A DNA stretch of 64,000 bases from Bdellovibrio sp047344985 (GTDB taxonomy: Bacteria > Bdellovibrionota > Bdellovibrionia > Bdellovibrionales > Bdellovibrionaceae), in NCBI RefSeq assembly GCF_047344985.1, contig NZ_CP178861.1:2852001-2916000 (forward strand), given 5' to 3'. Below, one piece after another: positions 43,361 to 53,512 of the stretch. The position numbers were made by a program, and so were the translations under genes. Position 1 is the first letter of the stretch, and every line of letters starts with the position of its first letter. The notes beneath the pieces were generated by a model. The model saw nothing but the letters and a program-made list of their open reading frames with translations, was not told where the DNA came from and searched no databases.

Positions 43361-46300
43361 CTAACCCTGGTGAGGTTGAGCAGTAGTTGCCATTCCTGGC
43401 AATGCAACGAATTGAGTATCGTCGTCTTCTGCTACAGACACTTTCCAACGTTTGTAAGAAGTCAAACCAGTACCTGCAGGGATCAAGCGACCCATGATGA
43501 TATTCTCTTTCAAACCACGCAAATGGTCTGTGCGAGAATTGATCGCTGCCTCTGTAAGGACTTTCGTTGTCTCTTGGAATGACGCCGCTGAAATCCAGCT
43601 GTCAGTGCTCAAAGAAACTTTCGTAATACCTAGAAGAAGCGGGCTGTTTGTAGCAGGTTGTCCGCCTTCACGGTTGATACGATCATTTTCTTCTTCGTAA
43701 GCATATCTTTCAACTTGCTCACCCGCCAAGAAACGGCTGTCACCAGCGTCTCTGATTTCTACTTTACGTAGCATTTGGCGAACGATCACTTCGATGTGCT
43801 TATCGTTGATACCAACACCTTGAAGTCTGTAAACTTCTTGGATTTCATTCACAAGGTACGCAGAAAGAGCTTTCGCACCTAGAACCGCCAGAATGTCATG
43901 AGGATTTGTTGGACCGTCCATCAACGCCTCACCGGCTCTTACGTACTCACCTTCTCTTACTGCCACGTGCTTACCTTTAGGGATGAGGTATTCTTTTTGC
44001 TCACCCACTTCAGGAGTTACGATCACACGTTGTTTACCTTTAACGTCTTTACCGAATGTCACGTAACCATCGATCTCAGAGATGATAGCTGCTTCTTTCG
44101 GTTTACGAGCTTCAAACAATTCAGCGACGCGAGGAAGACCCCCTGTGATATCCTTCGTTTTCGAAGCTTCACGGTGCATCTTCGCAATAACGTCCCCGGC
44201 ATGAACTTCCTGTTGGTCAGAAACCAGAAGCTGTGCACCCACTGGGATTAAGTATCGCGCAGGGATTTCACGGCCTGGAAGATTCAATGTCTTACCATTG
44301 TTGTCTACAAGGAACACTGTCGGCTTAATGTCAGAAGACTTAGACTCCATGATAACTTTAGTCGCGAAACCAGTTACCGCGTCGACTTGTTCCTGCATTG
44401 TCGAACCTTCTTCGATATCGCTGTATTGGATCTTCGCAGAAACTTCGGCGATGATCGGATTCGAATATGGATCCCACTCAGCTACAGTTTGACCTTTAGT
44501 GACTTTGTCACCTTCTTTAAAGTTCAAAACAGCACCGTAAACGAGCTTGAAGTTTTCACGCTCACGACCTGCCTCGTCGATAACAAGAGCAGATCCGTTA
44601 CGATTCATCACAGTCAACTTACCGTTACGGTTTGTCACTGCATGAACGTTCACAAGTTTAATAGTACCGTCATGGCGAGTTGTATGAACAGATTGTTCAA
44701 CCGCACGAGAAGCCGCACCACCCAAGTGGAACGTTCTCATCGTCAACTGAGTACCTGGTTCACCGATTGATTGTGCTGCAATGATACCCACTGTTTCACC
44801 AAGGTTCACAGTGTTACCGCGAGACAAGTCACGGCCGTAACATTTCACGCACACGCCACGTTTAGATTTACAAGTAAGAGCTGAACGGATGTCGACTTTG
44901 TCGATACCCAAGCTCTCGATAGTTTTTACGTCAGTTTCAGTGATCTCTTGGTTTGCTTTAACAACAACAGTGTTGCTCATTGGATCAACAACGTCTTTCA
45001 AAGCAGTTCTACCAAGAATACGGTCACCGATGTTTTGGATGATCTCACCAGCTTCGTAAACTGGAGTGATTTCCAAACCGTCTTCAACTCCGCAATCAAT
45101 TTCAGACACAACAACGTCTTGAGCCACGTCAACCAAACGACGAGTCAAGTAACCAGAGTTCGCTGTCTTCAATGCTGTATCGGCCAAACCTTTACGCGCA
45201 CCGTGCGTAGAGATGAAGTACTGGATAACTGTCAAACCTTCACGGAAGTTCGCAGTGATCGGAGTTTCGATGATCTCACCAGAAGGTTTCGCCATCAAAC
45301 CACGCATACCACCCAACTGACGGATCTGAGCTGCGGAACCACGGGCTCCGGAGTCAGCCATAATGTAGATCGGGTTGAAAGAAGGTCCTGTAACCTCTTT
45401 ACCATCAACTACGAAAGTTTGTTTTTCGATCGCGTTCATACCTTCTTTTGCGATCTTGTCACCCGTTTGAGCCCAGATATCCACCACTTTATTGTAGCGC
45501 TCACCATCTGTGATCAAACCTTCATCGTACTGCTGTTGGATTTCAGTCACTTGTTTCTCAGCGTCTGCGATCATTGTCGCTTTGGCTGCTGGGATCACCA
45601 TGTCGTCGATACCGATCGACATACCTGCCGCAGTTGAATATTTGAAACCAAGTTCCATGATCTTATCAGCCAAGATACAAGTCGCTTTTGCACCGGCAAG
45701 ACGGAATGTCTTATCGATCAAAGCTGCGATTTGTTTCTTGTTCATTGTTACGTTCACTTCGTTGAACGGAACTTCTTTAGGAACGATGTCAGACAAAATA
45801 GAACGACCTACGGAAGTCTCTTGAACTTTGCCGTTGATACGAACTTTACATGCCGCCTGCAAGTCAACCAAACCAGTTTCGTAAGCGTACTGTGCTTCTT
45901 GAACAGTAGAGAACGCTTTACCAGTTCCTTTGGCTCCCGGACGAATACGAGTCAACCAGTACAAGCCCAACACGATATCTTGTGATGGATTGATGATTGG
46001 CTTACCGTTCGCCGGAGAAAGGATGTTGTTCGTAGACATCATCAATACACGAGCTTCAACTTGTGATTCCACAGAAAGTGGAACGTGAACCGCCATTTGG
46101 TCACCGTCGAAGTCGGCATTGAACGCCGTACACACCAGAGGATGCAATTGGATTGCTTTACCTTCGTGAAGTACTGGCTCGAAAGCTTGGATACCAAGTC
46201 TGTGAAGAGTTGGTGCACGGTTGAGAAGAACTGGATGTTCTTTAACCACGTCAGCCAAGATATCCCAAACTTCTACTGTCTCTTGATCAACAAGGCGTTT

Positions 46301-47491
46301 CGCTTGCTTAATCGTTGTCGCCAAACCTTTTTCTTCAAGTTTGTTGTAAACGAATGGTTTGAAAAGTTCCAAAGCCATCTTCTTAGGAAGACCGCATTGG
46401 TGAAGTTTCAATGTCGGACCAACTACGATAACCGAACGGCCAGAGTAGTCGACACGTTTACCCAAAAGGTTTTGACGGAAACGACCTTGCTTACCTTTCA
46501 ACATATCAGAAAGAGAGCGAAGAGGACGTTTGTTAGGACCTGTGAACGTTTTACCGCGACGGCCGTTATCCAACAACGCATCAACCGCTTCTTGCAACAT
46601 ACGTTTTTCGTTGCGGATGATGATATCTGGAGCATTTAGCTCCTGAAGACGTTTCAAACGGTTGTTACGGTTGATAACACGACGGTAAAGATCATTCAGA
46701 TCTGAAGTCGCGAAACGACCACCATCAAGTGGTACCAACGGACGAAGATCAGGAGGAAGAACTGGAAGGGCTTCCAACATCATCCACTCTGGCTTGTTGA
46801 TAGAGCCTTTGAAGGCTTCAACAACGCGAAGACGTTTCGTCAATTTTTTGATTTGCGCTTCTGATTTCGTGTCTTTCACTTCCATACGAAGTTTACGAGA
46901 CAAGTACTCAGGGTCAATTTTGCGTAGCAATTCACGAACAGCTTCACCGCCCATGCCTGCTTTGAAGCTTGGACCGAACTCATTAAGAGCGGCTTGGTAA
47001 GCTTCTTCAGTCAAAATTTGACCTTCTTCCAATGTAGTTTCCATTGGATCGATAACAACGTGTGCTTCACAGTAAAGAACTTTTTCAACGTCTTTCAAAG
47101 AAAGGTTGAGCAAGTTACCAATACGGGAAGGCAATGAGCGCAAGAACCAAATGTGCGCAACCGGAGTCGCAAGCTCAATATGGCCAAGACGTTCACGACG
47201 TACTTTAGTTTGTGTCACTTCAACGCCGCACTTTTCACAGACGACGCCACGGTACTTCATACGTTTATACTTACCGCACAAGCACTCGTAATCCTTAATA
47301 GGACCGAAGATTTTCGCACAGAACAAACCATCACGTTCTGGTTTGAATGTACGATAGTTGATAGTTTCAGGTTTCTTAACTTCACCAAATGACCAATCAC
47401 GAATCATTTCAGGTGACGCCAACGATACTCGTACGGCGTCAAACGAAAGTGGATCTTTTGGTTTATCGAAAAAATTCAACAAGTCTCTCAA
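43361..47491 (-). CDS. rpoC: DNA-directed RNA polymerase subunit beta'
   Basis: Beta' carries the catalytic metal site of RNA polymerase. The 1376-residue protein begins MRDLLNFFDKPKDPLSFDAV. It has the zinc pairs ECLCGKYKRM and VCEKCGVEV. The active-site motif FNADFDGDQMAVH is near residue 457. Later blocks are the bridge-helix region GLMAKPSGEI, TRRLVDVAQDVVVSEIDCG and the second Cys set CKSKRGVCVKCYGRDL. It is 27 bases after rpoB. Confidence 0.98.
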   Translation of the reverse strand: MRDLLNFFDKPKDPLSFDAVRVSLASPEMIRDWSFGEVKKPETINYRTFKPERDGLFCAKIFGPIKDYECLCGKYKRMKYRGVVCEKCGVEVTQTKVRRERLGHIELATPVAHIWFLRSLPSRIGNLLNLSLKDVEKVLYCEAHVVIDPMETTLEEGQILTEEAYQAALNEFGPSFKAGMGGEAVRELLRKIDPEYLSRKLRMEVKDTKSEAQIKKLTKRLRVVEAFKGSINKPEWMMLEALPVLPPDLRPLVPLDGGRFATSDLNDLYRRVINRNNRLKRLQELNAPDIIIRNEKRMLQEAVDALLDNGRRGKTFTGPNKRPLRSLSDMLKGKQGRFRQNLLGKRVDYSGRSVIVVGPTLKLHQCGLPKKMALELFKPFVYNKLEEKGLATTIKQAKRLVDQETVEVWDILADVVKEHPVLLNRAPTLHRLGIQAFEPVLHEGKAIQLHPLVCTAFNADFDGDQMAVHVPLSVESQVEARVLMMSTNNILSPANGKPIINPSQDIVLGLYWLTRIRPGAKGTGKAFSTVQEAQYAYETGLVDLQAACKVRINGKVQETSVGRSILSDIVPKEVPFNEVNVTMNKKQIAALIDKTFRLAGAKATCILADKIMELGFKYSTAAGMSIGIDDMVIPAAKATMIADAEKQVTEIQQQYDEGLITDGERYNKVVDIWAQTGDKIAKEGMNAIEKQTFVVDGKEVTGPSFNPIYIMADSGARGSAAQIRQLGGMRGLMAKPSGEIIETPITANFREGLTVIQYFISTHGARKGLADTALKTANSGYLTRRLVDVAQDVVVSEIDCGVEDGLEITPVYEAGEIIQNIGDRILGRTALKDVVDPMSNTVVVKANQEITETDVKTIESLGIDKVDIRSALTCKSKRGVCVKCYGRDLSRGNTVNLGETVGIIAAQSIGEPGTQLTMRTFHLGGAASRAVEQSVHTTRHDGTIKLVNVHAVTNRNGKLTVMNRNGSALVIDEAGRERENFKLVYGAVLNFKEGDKVTKGQTVAEWDPYSNPIIAEVSAKIQYSDIEEGSTMQEQVDAVTGFATKVIMESKSSDIKPTVFLVDNNGKTLNLPGREIPARYLIPVGAQLLVSDQQEVHAGDVIAKMHREASKTKDITGGLPRVAELFEARKPKEAAIISEIDGYVTFGKDVKGKQRVIVTPEVGEQKEYLIPKGKHVAVREGEYVRAGEALMDGPTNPHDILAVLGAKALSAYLVNEIQEVYRLQGVGINDKHIEVIVRQMLRKVEIRDAGDSRFLAGEQVERYAYEEENDRINREGGQPATNSPLLLGITKVSLSTDSWISAASFQETTKVLTEAAINSRTDHLRGLKENIIMGRLIPAGTGLTSYKRWKVSVAEDDDTQFVALPGMATTAQPHQG

Positions 47492-47518
47492 AGAACACCC
47501 CTGTTGTTAAAGTATTAA

Positions 47519-50500
47519 TTAGTGTTGTCCTGGCTCGTCTGAAGACGGCGCCTGAACAATTGCTTCTTCACCCCCGATACCGTCGTCACCAAGATCTTCA
47601 TCTTGATCACGAAGGATGTCGGACTCCATCAACTCAACATTCAATGCAAGAGACTGAAGCTCTTTCACGAGAACGTTAAACGACTCTGGAAGTCCTGGCT
47701 CAAGGATGTTTTCACCTTTCACGATGCTTTCATACATACGAGTTCTTCCTGCCACGTCATCTGACTTAACAGTGAGGAATTCTTGTAGTGAGTAAGCAGC
47801 ACCGTAAGCTTCGATCGCCCAAACCTCCATCTCCCCGAGACGTTGGCCCCCGAACTGTGCTTTACCGCCCAGTGGTTGCTGAGAAACGAGTGAGTAAGGT
47901 CCGATAGAACGAGCGTGGATCTTTTCTTCCACAAGATGGTGAAGCTTAAGCATGTACATGATACCCACAGTAACTGGGTTCGTGAACGGCTCACCTGTAC
48001 GACCATCAAACAAGATGGACTTACCAGATGTTGGAACTTGCGCTTTAGTGAGCAAGCCTTTGACGTCTGATTCACGAGCACCGTCGAAGACCGGCGTTCC
48101 TACGTGGATACCGTTCTTCATACGAGTTACCATTTGTTTCAATGAAGCATCGTCCGCTTTATCAAGTTTTGCGGAGATATCAGCGTCACTGAAGATATCT
48201 TTCATTTCAGTACGAGCGTTTTCAGCATTCCACTTAGCCAAGTGTTCGCCGAGTTGTTTACCCAAGTTGTGCGCAGCCCAACCCAAGTGAACCTCAAGGA
48301 TCTGACCGATGTTCATACGAGAAGGAACGCCCAGTGGGTTTAGAACCATGTCAACCGGAGAACCGTCAGCTAGATAAGGCATGTCTTCCGCAGGCAATAC
48401 TTTGGAAACAACACCTTTATTTCCGTGACGACCGGCAAACTTGTCACCGACTTGCATTTTACGTTTGATAGCAACGTAAACTTTAACCATTTTGATAACG
48501 CCTGGAGGAAGCTCGTCACCTTTACGAAGGCGATCGATCTTCTCGTTGAATACCAATTTAACGGCATCAAGCTGGTTACGTGCATTGTCGATAATTTTGT
48601 TCACTTGGAATTCAAGGTCTTGCTCAAGTGGGATGTAGTTCAACAATTCAAATGGAACTGTCTCTAGATCCGCCTCTGTGATGTCTTGACCTTTATTCAA
48701 AAGTTTTTGGCTTCCGTCTTCGTTCAAAAGAACGCCCGTTGTTGTTTTACCAACAAGGATGTCACGAAGTTTAGAGATCGCGTTATTTTTGATAACGTTT
48801 TGCTCTACAGCCAAGTCTTTTTCTAGTTTGCGTTTTTTCTCTTCGATGATTGAAGACAAACGCTCATCGCGGTCCGCACCTTCACGAGAGTAAACTTGTG
48901 CGTCGATCACTGTTCCGTAAACGCCAGATGGCGCACGAAGTGATGTATCACGAACGTCGCCGGCTTTTTCACCGAAGATCGCTCTCAAAAGTTTTTCCTC
49001 TGGAGAAAGCTGAGTTTCACCTTTTGGAGTTACTTTACCAACAAGGATGAAGCCTGGACGAACTTCCGCACCGATGCGGATGATACCAGAGCTGTCGAGG
49101 TCTTTAAGAGCCTCTTCACCAACGTTAGCGATATCGCGAGTGATCTCTTCCTTACCAAGTTTTGTATCACGCGCTACGCACTCGAACTCTTCGATGTGGA
49201 TAGACGTGTAAACGTCGTCTTTCAACAAACGTTCAGAAATAAGGATGGAGTCCTCGAAGTTGTAACCTTGCCAAGGAGTGAACGCTACTAGGATGTTTTG
49301 ACCTAGAGCCAACTCACCAAGCTCTGTAGAAGGACCGTCAGCGATGATGTCGCCTTTAGAAACCTTGTCACCTACAGTAACGATTGGTTTTTGGTTGAAG
49401 CATGTATTTTGATTTGTACGTTGGTACTTAGTGAGGTTGTAGATGTCTACGTTCGCACCAAGCTCCCCGCCTTTTGCAAAACGGCGAACAACGATACGAG
49501 ATGCATCGACTTCTTCAACGATACCGTCGTTTTGAGCAACGACTGAAGTACCAGAGTCACGAGCAACAAGTCTCTCAACGCCTGTTCCAACAAGTGGAGC
49601 GCGAGAACGGAGCAATGGCACCGCTTGACGTTGCATGTTCGATCCCATCAAGGCACGGTTGGCGTCATCGTGCTCAAGGAATGGAATCAAAGAAGCTGCG
49701 ATAGAAACGAGTTGTGACGGAGAAACGTCCATCAAAGCAACTTTGTCTTTATCTACGATCTCATACTCACCATCACGACGAGTGATCGTCGTTGGAGTTT
49801 GGATCGCTTTGTTACCAGCTTCATCGCGTGCTGCTGGAGCAATGTGATGACCCGCTTCTTCCAAAGCAGATAGATAGTTAATGTCCTTAGAAACATTACC
49901 GTGATCAACTTTGCGGTACGGAGTCTCAATGAAACCGTAGTTGTTGATACGAGCGTAAGTCGCCAAAGAGGCGATCAAACCGATGTTTGGACCCTCTGGA
50001 GTTTCAATTGGGCAGATACGACCGTAGTGCGTAGGATGTACGTCACGCACTTCGAAACCTGCACGGTCACGAGTCAAACCACCAGGGCCGAGAGCTGACA
50101 AACGACGTTTGTGAGTGATCTCTGACAATGGATTTGTTTGGTCCATGAACTGTGACAATTGAGAAGAACCGAAGAATTCTTTAACAACCGCGTTCACTGG
50201 TTTCGCGTTGACTAGATCGTGAGGCATCATTGTCTCAACATCTTGAAGAGACATACGTTCACGGATCGCGCGCTCCATACGAACGAGACCGATACGGTAT
50301 TGGTTCTCAAGCAACTCACCTACGGAACGAACACGACGGTTACCCAGGTGATCGATATCATCGATAACGCCGCGACCGTTTTTAAGGTCGATCAAAGTTT
50401 TAATAGTGCTCAAGATATCTTTGTGAGTGAGTGTTCTGTGTGAAGGAGGGCACTCATCCATAGAAATACCGAATCTGTGGTTGATCTTAATACGACCAAC

Positions 50501-51727
50501 TTCAGACAAATCGTAAGTTTCTGGATCGAAGAACAAACGACCGAAGAATGTCGTAGCTGCTTCCAAAGTTGGAGGCTCACCAGGACGAAGGCGTTTGTAA
50601 ATCTCAACAAGTGATTCTTCTTTGTTAGATACTTTATCAACCAACAATGTGTTGCGAAGGTAAGGACCTACAGTCAAACCGTCGAAGAAGATCATGAAGA
50701 AACGATCGATACCGGCTTCGATAGAACGCTTGATGATTGCAGAGTTCAACTCAGCATTCGCATCAGCGATGATCTCACCAGTAGATTCGTCGATAAGAGG
50801 TTTCGCCAAAACTTTTCCGTCAAGGTCGTTTGGCTCAACTTCAAGCTCAGTGATGTTAAGATCTTTGATCTTCTTAACGATCGCACGAGTGATACGACGA
50901 CCCGCTTTTACAAGCGCTTCGCCGGATTTTGGATCAACGATATCAGTCAAAGCTCTTTGGCCTGACATTCTTTCGATGTCCAACTTACGGAACAACTTGC
51001 CGCCTTTAACGTAAACTTCGTCAAGGTCGTAGAAGTATTCAAGAAGTTGTTCAGCGTTGTAACCCAATGCTTTCAAAAGAATTGTCACAGGGAATTTACG
51101 ACGACGATCGATACGAACGTGGATCAAATCTTTTTGGTCAAACTCAGCATCCAACCATGAACCACGGTAAGGAATCACGCGCGCAGAGTAGATCAATTTA
51201 CCAGAAGCATTGTTCTTACCACCATCGTGATCGAAGAACACACCTGGAGAACGGTGCAACTGAGAAACAACAACGCGCTCAGTACCGTTGATGATGAAAG
51301 AACCGTTAGCAGTCATCAATGGGATTTCGCCCAAGTAAACTTCTTGTTCTTTTACGTCACGGATAGAACGTGCTTCAGTTTCTTCGTCAACGTCGAATAC
51401 GATCAGACGAAGAGTCACCTTGATTGGCGCAGCGAAAGTCATACCACGTTGACGGCACTCGTCCACGTCGTACTTAGCTGGCTCTAGAGTGTAAGATACA
51501 AACTCAAGGCTTGCAGTGTTGTTGAAGTCTGTGATTGGGAACACAGATTTGAAAACGCCATTGAGACCAGCTTCGCCACGGCGATCTGGATCCATATCTT
51601 TTTGAATGAAAGCTTCGTAAGAAGACTTCTGCAACTCAATCAGATTTGGGATATCAATGACTTGCTTATTTTTCGCGAATGACTTTCTAACTCGAATGTT
51701 AGAAGCCGTAACTGGAGTTTTTTCCAA
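47519..51727 (-). CDS. rpoB: DNA-directed RNA polymerase subunit beta
   Basis: Beta forms half of the polymerase cleft. A TTG start at 51727 (GGAGA a few bases upstream) gives 1402 residues, beginning EKTPVTASNIRVRKSFAKNK; upstream frame to 51787 lacks a ribosome site. Family blocks: rifampicin-region SSQLSQFMDQTNPLSEITHK with RRLSALGPGGLTR. Catalytic-side blocks are FTPWQGYNFEDSILISERL, KVGDKFAGRHGNKGVV and GGKAQFGGQRLGEMEVWA. An acidic C-terminal tail is present. It has its own promoter rather than following rplL. Confidence 0.96.
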   Translation of the reverse strand: MEKTPVTASNIRVRKSFAKNKQVIDIPNLIELQKSSYEAFIQKDMDPDRRGEAGLNGVFKSVFPITDFNNTASLEFVSYTLEPAKYDVDECRQRGMTFAAPIKVTLRLIVFDVDEETEARSIRDVKEQEVYLGEIPLMTANGSFIINGTERVVVSQLHRSPGVFFDHDGGKNNASGKLIYSARVIPYRGSWLDAEFDQKDLIHVRIDRRRKFPVTILLKALGYNAEQLLEYFYDLDEVYVKGGKLFRKLDIERMSGQRALTDIVDPKSGEALVKAGRRITRAIVKKIKDLNITELEVEPNDLDGKVLAKPLIDESTGEIIADANAELNSAIIKRSIEAGIDRFFMIFFDGLTVGPYLRNTLLVDKVSNKEESLVEIYKRLRPGEPPTLEAATTFFGRLFFDPETYDLSEVGRIKINHRFGISMDECPPSHRTLTHKDILSTIKTLIDLKNGRGVIDDIDHLGNRRVRSVGELLENQYRIGLVRMERAIRERMSLQDVETMMPHDLVNAKPVNAVVKEFFGSSQLSQFMDQTNPLSEITHKRRLSALGPGGLTRDRAGFEVRDVHPTHYGRICPIETPEGPNIGLIASLATYARINNYGFIETPYRKVDHGNVSKDINYLSALEEAGHHIAPAARDEAGNKAIQTPTTITRRDGEYEIVDKDKVALMDVSPSQLVSIAASLIPFLEHDDANRALMGSNMQRQAVPLLRSRAPLVGTGVERLVARDSGTSVVAQNDGIVEEVDASRIVVRRFAKGGELGANVDIYNLTKYQRTNQNTCFNQKPIVTVGDKVSKGDIIADGPSTELGELALGQNILVAFTPWQGYNFEDSILISERLLKDDVYTSIHIEEFECVARDTKLGKEEITRDIANVGEEALKDLDSSGIIRIGAEVRPGFILVGKVTPKGETQLSPEEKLLRAIFGEKAGDVRDTSLRAPSGVYGTVIDAQVYSREGADRDERLSSIIEEKKRKLEKDLAVEQNVIKNNAISKLRDILVGKTTTGVLLNEDGSQKLLNKGQDITEADLETVPFELLNYIPLEQDLEFQVNKIIDNARNQLDAVKLVFNEKIDRLRKGDELPPGVIKMVKVYVAIKRKMQVGDKFAGRHGNKGVVSKVLPAEDMPYLADGSPVDMVLNPLGVPSRMNIGQILEVHLGWAAHNLGKQLGEHLAKWNAENARTEMKDIFSDADISAKLDKADDASLKQMVTRMKNGIHVGTPVFDGARESDVKGLLTKAQVPTSGKSILFDGRTGEPFTNPVTVGIMYMLKLHHLVEEKIHARSIGPYSLVSQQPLGGKAQFGGQRLGEMEVWAIEAYGAAYSLQEFLTVKSDDVAGRTRMYESIVKGENILEPGLPESFNVLVKELQSLALNVELMESDILRDQDEDLGDDGIGGEEAIVQAPSSDEPGQH

Positions 51728-51887
51728 TGTACTCTCCGTGATAAGAAAATCGGATATTCGCTTCGGGGGGAATATTCCAAGGCCCACATTAAATAAAAGA
51801 CAAGCAATTCAAACTACCGGAAGTTTTGAAGAAATCAAGTGTTTCTAGTGGTTTTTGGCACTATTCCAGGCAGAGTGAAAACAGCCA

Positions 51888-51915
51888 ATTATACATGGCG
51901 TCAAACTCCTCGCAA
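51888..51915 (-). promoter_or_regulatory. Candidate promoter of rpoBC
   Basis: On the minus strand TTGCGA (51910-51915) and a perfect TATAAT (51888-51893) are 16 bases apart, about 160 bases upstream of the rpoB start. It is consistent with rpoBC being transcribed apart from rplKAJL. Confidence 0.6.
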
Positions 51916-52002
51916 CCCTAAGCGGGAATTTCTCCATCACTTAGTCCGGAACTTGTCAAAGAACATGTCCACGCCTACCCTAAAAGCACCTTTAGGAGAC
52001 CT

Positions 52003-52746
52003 ATGAAAGCATTATTCGGGTTTACACTGCTTGTTTTGTTATCAGGATGCTCACATACGATCAATTTTAGAGCTTCTCACTTCGCCGTCCCGGTCACAGG
52101 TGAAAACCAGTGGAGCGGCCACATTGCCGGAGTTGGCTCGGCCGTCACAAAAATCACGGTTGTGAATGACATCACGTCAAATCCACCAACAAGAAGCTCC
52201 CTTAAAGTGAACGAAGATGTGGATGTCGGTGATCTAATGATGATTAATAATATCGGAGTCGACGCAAGCCTCACAGTCTTTAAGGCAACAGATATCACGT
52301 TAGATAATTCTCTGTTCGGCCTACGCTACCAATTCTTGAACCACGGAGCGGGCCCACAAAACTGGGTAGCCAGCATCCAGGGAGCTTACGGAGAAAGAAC
52401 GACTTCGAAATCGCAAGATTCAGGCAGCAGCGAATCTAAAGCCGAATCCAAAGTAAAAACCGCGCAAGCCGGCATTAGCTTAGGCTATAAACTAGAAAAA
52501 ATAGTCCCTTATATTTCATACATTTACGAATCAAACGAAGTAAAAACAGACGTCACAAACCCACACGGAAGCTTCGGCCCCTACAACGATAAAGGGATTC
52601 ACCAATACTATTCCATCGGCATAACTTCTTACGGAAAAGGTTTAGTTTACGGCATCGAATACAGCCGCCTAAGCATTGACTGGGACAGAGCCAACAACAT
52701 CGAAGGCCAAGACGCAATGGCAGTAAAACTGGGATTTGCTTGGTAA
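52003..52746 (+). CDS. Lipoprotein of unknown function, beta-barrel-like
   Basis: I do not recognise this family. The 247-residue product has a lipoprotein signal with lipobox LLSGC. It has many alternating beta-like stretches (FGLRYQFLNHG, AGISLGYKLEKIVPYISYIY, YSIGITSYGKGLVYGIEYSR) and ends VKLGFAW, with a terminal aromatic as in outer-membrane barrels. A Ser/Lys-rich loop sits near residue 145. ATG 52003 follows TTAGGAG. It lies on the plus strand between rplL and rpoB, splitting a linkage that is kept in most bacteria. Confidence 0.75.
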   Translation: MKALFGFTLLVLLSGCSHTINFRASHFAVPVTGENQWSGHIAGVGSAVTKITVVNDITSNPPTRSSLKVNEDVDVGDLMMINNIGVDASLTVFKATDITLDNSLFGLRYQFLNHGAGPQNWVASIQGAYGERTTSKSQDSGSSESKAESKVKTAQAGISLGYKLEKIVPYISYIYESNEVKTDVTNPHGSFGPYNDKGIHQYYSIGITSYGKGLVYGIEYSRLSIDWDRANNIEGQDAMAVKLGFAW

Positions 52747-53032
52747 AACAACGGCGCGCCAAGCGCCCAGATACCTAAGACACCAAGCAGACTTACTTTA
52801 AGTAATTTCCCTCAAAGAAAACTAAGCCCTGAGAACAAGTTTTGTTTAATGAAGACTTGAAAGCAAGGAGCCTTGAAATAGTAAATGGCTAACTTCATTT
52901 TTCAGACCTCCGGCCCCGCAGGATGCGGTATCCAAGGCCGGCGAGCGCCGGAAGCGCGCGTCTGAAAAATGAAGTTAGCCATTTACTATTTTAAGGCGGC
53001 CCCGTTATCAACGAAGACCCGTAAAAAAGCAA
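52747..53032. other. Non-coding stretch between the lipoprotein gene and rplL
   Basis: Apart from the long palindrome this part shows no coding frame or RNA gene. A near-palindrome TTACTTTAAGTAA lies at about 52795-52807. The rplL terminator starts at 53033. Confidence 0.6.
52871..53006. repeat. 136-bp long palindromic element
   Basis: A perfect 32-bp inverted repeat (arms 52876-52907 and 52970-53001) extends to 37 bp with one G-T pair. The arms read AAATAGTAAATGGCTAACTT onward and its complement. The 62-bp centre is GC-rich with its own short stems (CCGCA/TGCGG and CCGGCG/CGCCGG). It has no coding frame. The form is like a miniature mobile element or a large REP-type palindrome. Confidence 0.85.
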
Positions 53033-53059
53033 AAAGCCCCTGGAATAACCAGAGGCTTT
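53033..53059 (-). terminator. Intrinsic terminator after rplL
   Basis: AAAGCCTCTGG / CCAGGGGCTTT with one mismatch and a 5-base loop. Followed on the minus strand by TTTTTGCTTTTTTAC. It ends the rplKAJL transcript before rpoB. Confidence 0.88.
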
Positions 53060-53086
53060 CGGCATGTTCTCGAATGAGAGCAAAAA

Positions 53087-53455
53087 CTACTTAACAGTAA
53101 CTTTCGCGCCTGCAGCTTCAAGAGCTTTTTTGATTTTCTCAGCGTCTTCTTTAGTAGCGCCTTCTTTAACTGCTTTTCCGCCAGCTTCAACAAGAGCTTT
53201 AGCTTCAGCAAGACCCAAACCAGTCAAACCACGTACTTCTTTGATTACGTTGATTTTGTTCGCGCCTGCATCAACCAAGATAACGTCGAAAGCAGTTTTT
53301 TCTTCAACAGCAGCAGCAGGACCAGCGCCAGCAGCAGCTACAGGAGCAGCAGCAGAAACGCCCCATTTTTCTTCAAGCATTTTTACAAGTTCAGCGATCT
53401 CAAGAACTGTTTTTTGAGACAACGCATCAACCAATTGATCGTTAGTTAGAGACAT
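53087..53455 (-). CDS. rplL: 50S ribosomal protein L7/L12
   Basis: L7/L12 forms the flexible stalk that recruits translation factors. It has 122 residues: the dimerisation N-terminus (DQLVDALSQKTVLEIAELVK), an Ala-rich hinge, and a C-terminal domain with INVIKEVRGLTGLGLAEAKA. It follows rplJ and is ended by a terminator, not by rpoB. Confidence 0.98.
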   Translation of the reverse strand: MSLTNDQLVDALSQKTVLEIAELVKMLEEKWGVSAAAPVAAAGAGPAAAVEEKTAFDVILVDAGANKINVIKEVRGLTGLGLAEAKALVEAGGKAVKEGATKEDAEKIKKALEAAGAKVTVK

Positions 53456-53512
53456 TTTTAAATCCTCCAGAGGATAAAATTATTTATTAATTCAATTTAT
53501 AGCGCCGCAAGC

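Noticed and set aside
43224..43448. A 74-codon minus-strand frame at the rpoC end
   Set aside because: It overlaps the rpoC C-terminus and the terminator hairpin and has no ribosome site.
52871..53006. Insertion sequence remnant
   Set aside because: The element has long inverted repeats but no transposase frame or visible target duplication, so it is reported only as a palindromic repeat.
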